Shown one piece after another: positions 61,528-64,000 of a stretch of DNA of 64,000 nt. Origin of the DNA: Yoonia maricola. Its GTDB lineage: Bacteria; Pseudomonadota; Alphaproteobacteria; Rhodobacterales; Rhodobacteraceae. The translations under genes were made by a program, and so were the position numbers. The DNA lies in NCBI RefSeq assembly GCF_002797915.1, contig NZ_PGTY01000003.1, positions 62,001 through 126,000 on the forward strand, written 5' to 3'. Numbering within the stretch: position 1 is the first letter of the stretch; the number at the start of each line of letters is the position of its first letter. Below the pieces are notes generated by a model, which was not told the origin of the DNA, did no database searches, and was given only the letters and a program-made list of their open reading frames with translations.

Positions 61528-62415
61528 CTACCGCCGCCAGAGCGGGTGTGCGACCGGGTCTTTGGCTGTCCACAGGTACCGGCCAATCACCTCACGATAG
61601 GACGTAAAGTAATAACCACCATTGCGCCGCAGATAATGATCTTTTCGCGATCTGTAGAGCGCAGGCAGATCATACCACGCGACGCGGGGATGCATGTGGT
61701 GAACGACATGCAGGTTATTGTTGAGAAAGAGAAAAGCAAAGATGCCACCTTTCTCAACAATCACGCTGCGTCCACTGGCGCGTTCATGCGCTTGGTGCTC
61801 AAGGAAGGTGCGCAGTTTCAGGACCGACATGCCAAGATAGGCGGCGACGACGTAAGCCCAAAGCGGCATGGGTGACAACCAGACAAGGGCCAATACCACT
61901 GTGACCGCCGGCAGATGGATCAGCCATCCGCGCATCAACGCAGCGTCGCGTTTACGCCACTCACTGACCGCAAAGGCAATAGTACCAATCAACGGCCCCA
62001 GCGTCAGCCGCCCGGCGATGGTGTTGTTGGTATGCAAGATGATTTGCAATGGCCGTGGCAAGCGTTCCCACAGACCCATATCCAGATAGTTGCTTTCCGG
62101 ATCGTCAAAGGGATCAGTAATGACTTCATCATGGTGGTGCGCAAGGTGGGTTGCCTTGTAGCGGGTATAGGGGATGAACAGGGTCAAAGGTGGCCAGATG
62201 ATCAGATCATTCAGCCATGCCCGCGCGAATGGATGGCCGTGAATAACCTCGTGCTGCAACGACGCATGCAACGCGATCGTCAAGGCCGCGATTGGAATGC
62301 CGCTCCAGAATGGCAGGATCCACAAAGCCAAGGCCCATAGGGCGTAACACGCAATGATCAGTAGTATCGTTGGCCACTCCGTCTTTGTGCGGGGGCGTTC
62401 TGTTCTCTGTTCCAT
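61528..62415 (-). CDS. Membrane fatty acid desaturase
   Basis: A 295-residue di-iron membrane desaturase. Three histidine boxes are complete: HEVIHGHP near residue 54, HLAHHHD near 88 and HVVHHMHP near 238. Four transmembrane helices bracket them. The regiochemistry (delta-9 or other, fatty acyl or carotenoid) is not settled by sequence. It faces the XRE gene; a GACCCA-GCA-TGGGTC dyad lies between, 17 bases upstream. Confidence 0.9.
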   Translation of the reverse strand: MEQRTERPRTKTEWPTILLIIACYALWALALWILPFWSGIPIAALTIALHASLQHEVIHGHPFARAWLNDLIIWPPLTLFIPYTRYKATHLAHHHDEVITDPFDDPESNYLDMGLWERLPRPLQIILHTNNTIAGRLTLGPLIGTIAFAVSEWRKRDAALMRGWLIHLPAVTVVLALVWLSPMPLWAYVVAAYLGMSVLKLRTFLEHQAHERASGRSVIVEKGGIFAFLFLNNNLHVVHHMHPRVAWYDLPALYRSRKDHYLRRNGGYYFTSYREVIGRYLWTAKDPVAHPLWRR

Positions 62416-62431
62416 ATGGCAGAAATTATGC

Positions 62432-62446
62432 GACCCAGCATGGGTC
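62432..62446. promoter_or_regulatory. Dyad between desaturase and XRE genes
   Basis: GACCCA-GCA-TGGGTC, perfect 6-bp arms, is in the 83-base divergent gap. It could be the operator of the neighbouring XRE regulator for the desaturase gene. Confidence 0.4.
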
Positions 62447-62498
62447 AACCATTCTGAGAGTAGTTCACAAAACCATCAAAACGTGATTAATTTCTGCT

Positions 62499-63359
62499 AT
62501 GCTGATAATTATGGACAAACGAGAGCGGGCCGCAGTCTTTCGCAACCGCCTGCAAGCAGGGATGGCGCAAACGGGCATCACCCAAAGCGCATTGGCCAGA
62601 CAAGCAGGTGTTGACCGTTCAACCCTGTCGCAACTGATCAAGGATGACGGTGCGCGTCTGCCCAACGGCCAGCTTGTCGCCGCCTCTGCGGCGGTGCTTG
62701 GGGTCAGCGCCGACTGGCTTCTTGGTCTGTCGGACAGGCCGGAACAGGCCGAGGATTTGGTGGCAAGCGCCATTTCCATGACTCAAGCCCCCCGCGCGCT
62801 GGTCGATGAGAAGATATTTGCGTGGCATCAAGAGGCGGAAGGCTACAAAATCCGCCATGTCCCGGCGGGCCTGCCTGATATGCTAAAGACTGACGACATC
62901 CTGCGCTGGGAATATGCACCCTCACTCGGCAAAACGACCGAGCAGGCGATGGGGGCCAGTAATGACCGTCTGGAATGGATGCGCCGCGCGCGGTCCGATT
63001 ATGAAATCGCGATCCCGCTGTCCGAGATTGAAAGCTTTGCGCGTGGCGATGGCTATTACCGCGATCTCTCGTCTGATTTGCGCAAACCCCAGCTTGAGAA
63101 ATTTCGCGATCTGCACGCGCAGCTCTATCCCGCACTGCGGCTGCATCTTTTTGACCAGCGCAAACTTTATTCGGCGCCTGTCACTGTCTTCGGCCCACTA
63201 TTGGCTGTCATCTATATCGGGCAAAACTATCTGGTCTTCCGCGATACGGAACGGGTCGCCGCCATTACGGGCCATTTCGACGAATTGGTGCGTACCGCCA
63301 GCGTTAGCCAGCGCGATATCGGCACATACTTCGACCAGCTCATCGCGACAATGGGCTAG
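62499..63359 (+). CDS. XRE-family regulator with large C-terminal domain
   Basis: A 286-residue regulator (282 if the ATG at 62511 is used). The HTH is QSALARQAGVDRSTLSQLIK near residue 28; the C-terminal 200 residues (PEQAEDLVASAISMTQAPRA onward) are a ligand or protein-binding domain I do not recognise, with KTTEQAMGASNDRLEWMRRA and DYEIAIPLSEIESFARGDGY. Divergent from the desaturase gene, it may control it. Its TAG stop shares CTAG with the opposing carnitine gene. Confidence 0.85.
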   Translation: MLIIMDKRERAAVFRNRLQAGMAQTGITQSALARQAGVDRSTLSQLIKDDGARLPNGQLVAASAAVLGVSADWLLGLSDRPEQAEDLVASAISMTQAPRALVDEKIFAWHQEAEGYKIRHVPAGLPDMLKTDDILRWEYAPSLGKTTEQAMGASNDRLEWMRRARSDYEIAIPLSEIESFARGDGYYRDLSSDLRKPQLEKFRDLHAQLYPALRLHLFDQRKLYSAPVTVFGPLLAVIYIGQNYLVFRDTERVAAITGHFDELVRTASVSQRDIGTYFDQLIATMG

Positions 63360-64000
63360 CCCCGCACACCCACGGCTTTTCCGGCACCTTCGGGCGTCGG
63401 CAAAGCTGCGTGTGCCTCAGCCACTTTCGCCAGTGTTGCCGCCAATGCAGGTGCCGGTTCGGACGCTTTACGCGTTTCAAGGCTGACGTGGATCAGCATA
63501 TGTTCACCTGTCGCCAATGCGCGGTCGCCAGTGAACATGCGGTGGAACAGATGCATCTTCTTGCCCGCACCATGCAACACCTGCGTTTCAATCCGGATCA
63601 GCGCCCCGGCATGCACCTCATCAAGATGGCAGATATGGGTTTCGGCGGTAAAATAACTGCCACCTGTGGCGATGTAATCCGCATCACACCCAACCAGCAG
63701 CATCATCCGGTCGGTCGCATCGCCAAAGGCCTGTAGATACCGTGCTTCGTTCATATGCCCGTTGTAGTCGGTCCAATCCAGCGGCACAGCGCGTTCCACC
63801 GTCACAATCGGCGCGCTTAGGTCATCCGGCAGCTTAACCGCACCCTCAACGCGGCGGTCTTGTTCATTGAGCAGCTTGCCCGCCCCCCAATCCTGCGCCT
63901 TCAGCCCGCGCAGGATGGAAACAAGATTATCGTCGCGCGCCCGTTCCAGCGCGCGGATCGTGTATTGGCCCGATTGTGCATCAGACTGATCAGCCACGGC
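63356..64000 (-). CDS. L-carnitine dehydrogenase-thioesterase fusion, C-terminal part (5' end outside window)
   Basis: The frame runs off the right edge. The first ~50 visible residues match the end of the 3-hydroxyacyl dehydrogenase half of L-carnitine dehydrogenase (LERARDDNLVSILRGLKAQD). From about residue 64 comes a hotdog thioesterase (VERAVPLDWTDYNGHMNEAR, then GAGKKMHLFHRMF). In rhizobial enzymes this thioesterase helps free betaine from its CoA ester downstream of carnitine oxidation. The internal GTG at 63997 is not a start. Confidence 0.85.
   Translation of the reverse strand, partial: AVADQSDAQSGQYTIRALERARDDNLVSILRGLKAQDWGAGKLLNEQDRRVEGAVKLPDDLSAPIVTVERAVPLDWTDYNGHMNEARYLQAFGDATDRMMLLVGCDADYIATGGSYFTAETHICHLDEVHAGALIRIETQVLHGAGKKMHLFHRMFTGDRALATGEHMLIHVSLETRKASEPAPALAATLAKVAEAHAALPTPEGAGKAVGVRG

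Noticed and set aside
1..64000. CRISPR arrays, prophage, IS elements, tRNA or rRNA genes
   Set aside because: None of their hallmarks (regular spaced repeats, transposase or integrase motifs, cloverleaf with TTCRA) was found on either strand.

Overview
The window reads as chromosomal DNA of a marine alphaproteobacterium of the order Rhodobacterales (Roseobacter group). The evidence is the gene content (MaeB-type malic enzyme, MeaB, DUF3572 beside a PleD-type diguanylate cyclase, DUF2927 lipoprotein, GatCA, DUF1127 next to LysR), the fairly high GC coding style and an alphaproteobacterial RNase P RNA. No phage, IS element, CRISPR array, rRNA or tRNA was found. The genus cannot be fixed from the sequence alone.

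Layout. 1-6 kb: end of a malic enzyme, propionyl-CoA synthetase, and a large secreted alginate lyase (PL7) with a palindromic operator. 6-10 kb: NAD kinase, GlyA, a small membrane protein, an esterase, and a small unknown gene behind two GTACAG palindromes. 10-11 kb: a lower-GC AlbA_2 gene, the one clear accessory insertion. 11-20 kb: LepA, a secreted unknown protein, a small lipoprotein, LMW phosphatase, sirtuin, MeaB, an autotransporter and L28. 20-26.5 kb: polysaccharide deacetylase, HrpB helicase, Nudix, and a coupled MgtE / 5-formyl-THF cyclo-ligase pair. 26.5-31 kb: guanine deaminase, a CAP protein, 8-oxoguanine deaminase, HisN and a SinR-like regulator. 31-36.8 kb: quinone oxidoreductase, LysR, DUF1127, BI-1, MAPEG, cupin, L33, and a MerR gene broken by an in-frame stop just ahead of a coupled SDR gene. 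36.8-43.3 kb: RNase P RNA, amidase, Excalibur lipoprotein, GatCA, ceramidase-like protein, TadA, methyltransferase and RluB. 43.4-52.5 kb: a long same-strand run TerC - small TM protein - XpaC - TelA - DUF2927 - membrane protein - SPFH/GYF_2 - b561 - zinc ribbon, then PfkB kinase and Dtd. 52.5-64 kb: a second CAP protein, MttB-family methyltransferase, HAD phosphatase, DUF3572, PleD-like cyclase, an EF-hand / ECF sigma / anti-sigma / CpxP-like set, DUF983, Nudix, DMT transporter, fatty acid desaturase, XRE regulator and the end of an L-carnitine dehydrogenase-thioesterase fusion.

How the genes fit together. PrpE, the sirtuin and MeaB are three parts of propionate use by the methylmalonyl-CoA route. 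The two purine deaminases are a salvage/detoxification pair. MttB-family and carnitine dehydrogenase genes point to use of quaternary amines. The strongest candidate for a poorly described system is the TerC/XpaC/TelA/SPFH/zinc-ribbon operon: its parts are known from Ter-type and Bacillus YdjGHI membrane-stress modules, but the combined operon with a b561-like protein and a DUF2927 lipoprotein deserves direct study. Other notable items are the nonsense-interrupted MerR gene with a textbook 19-bp-spaced MerR operator, dispersed GTA(G/A)GGTGG palindromes, an rnpB promoter set in the end of the amidase gene, and three tail-to-tail gene pairs that share a palindromic stop tetramer.
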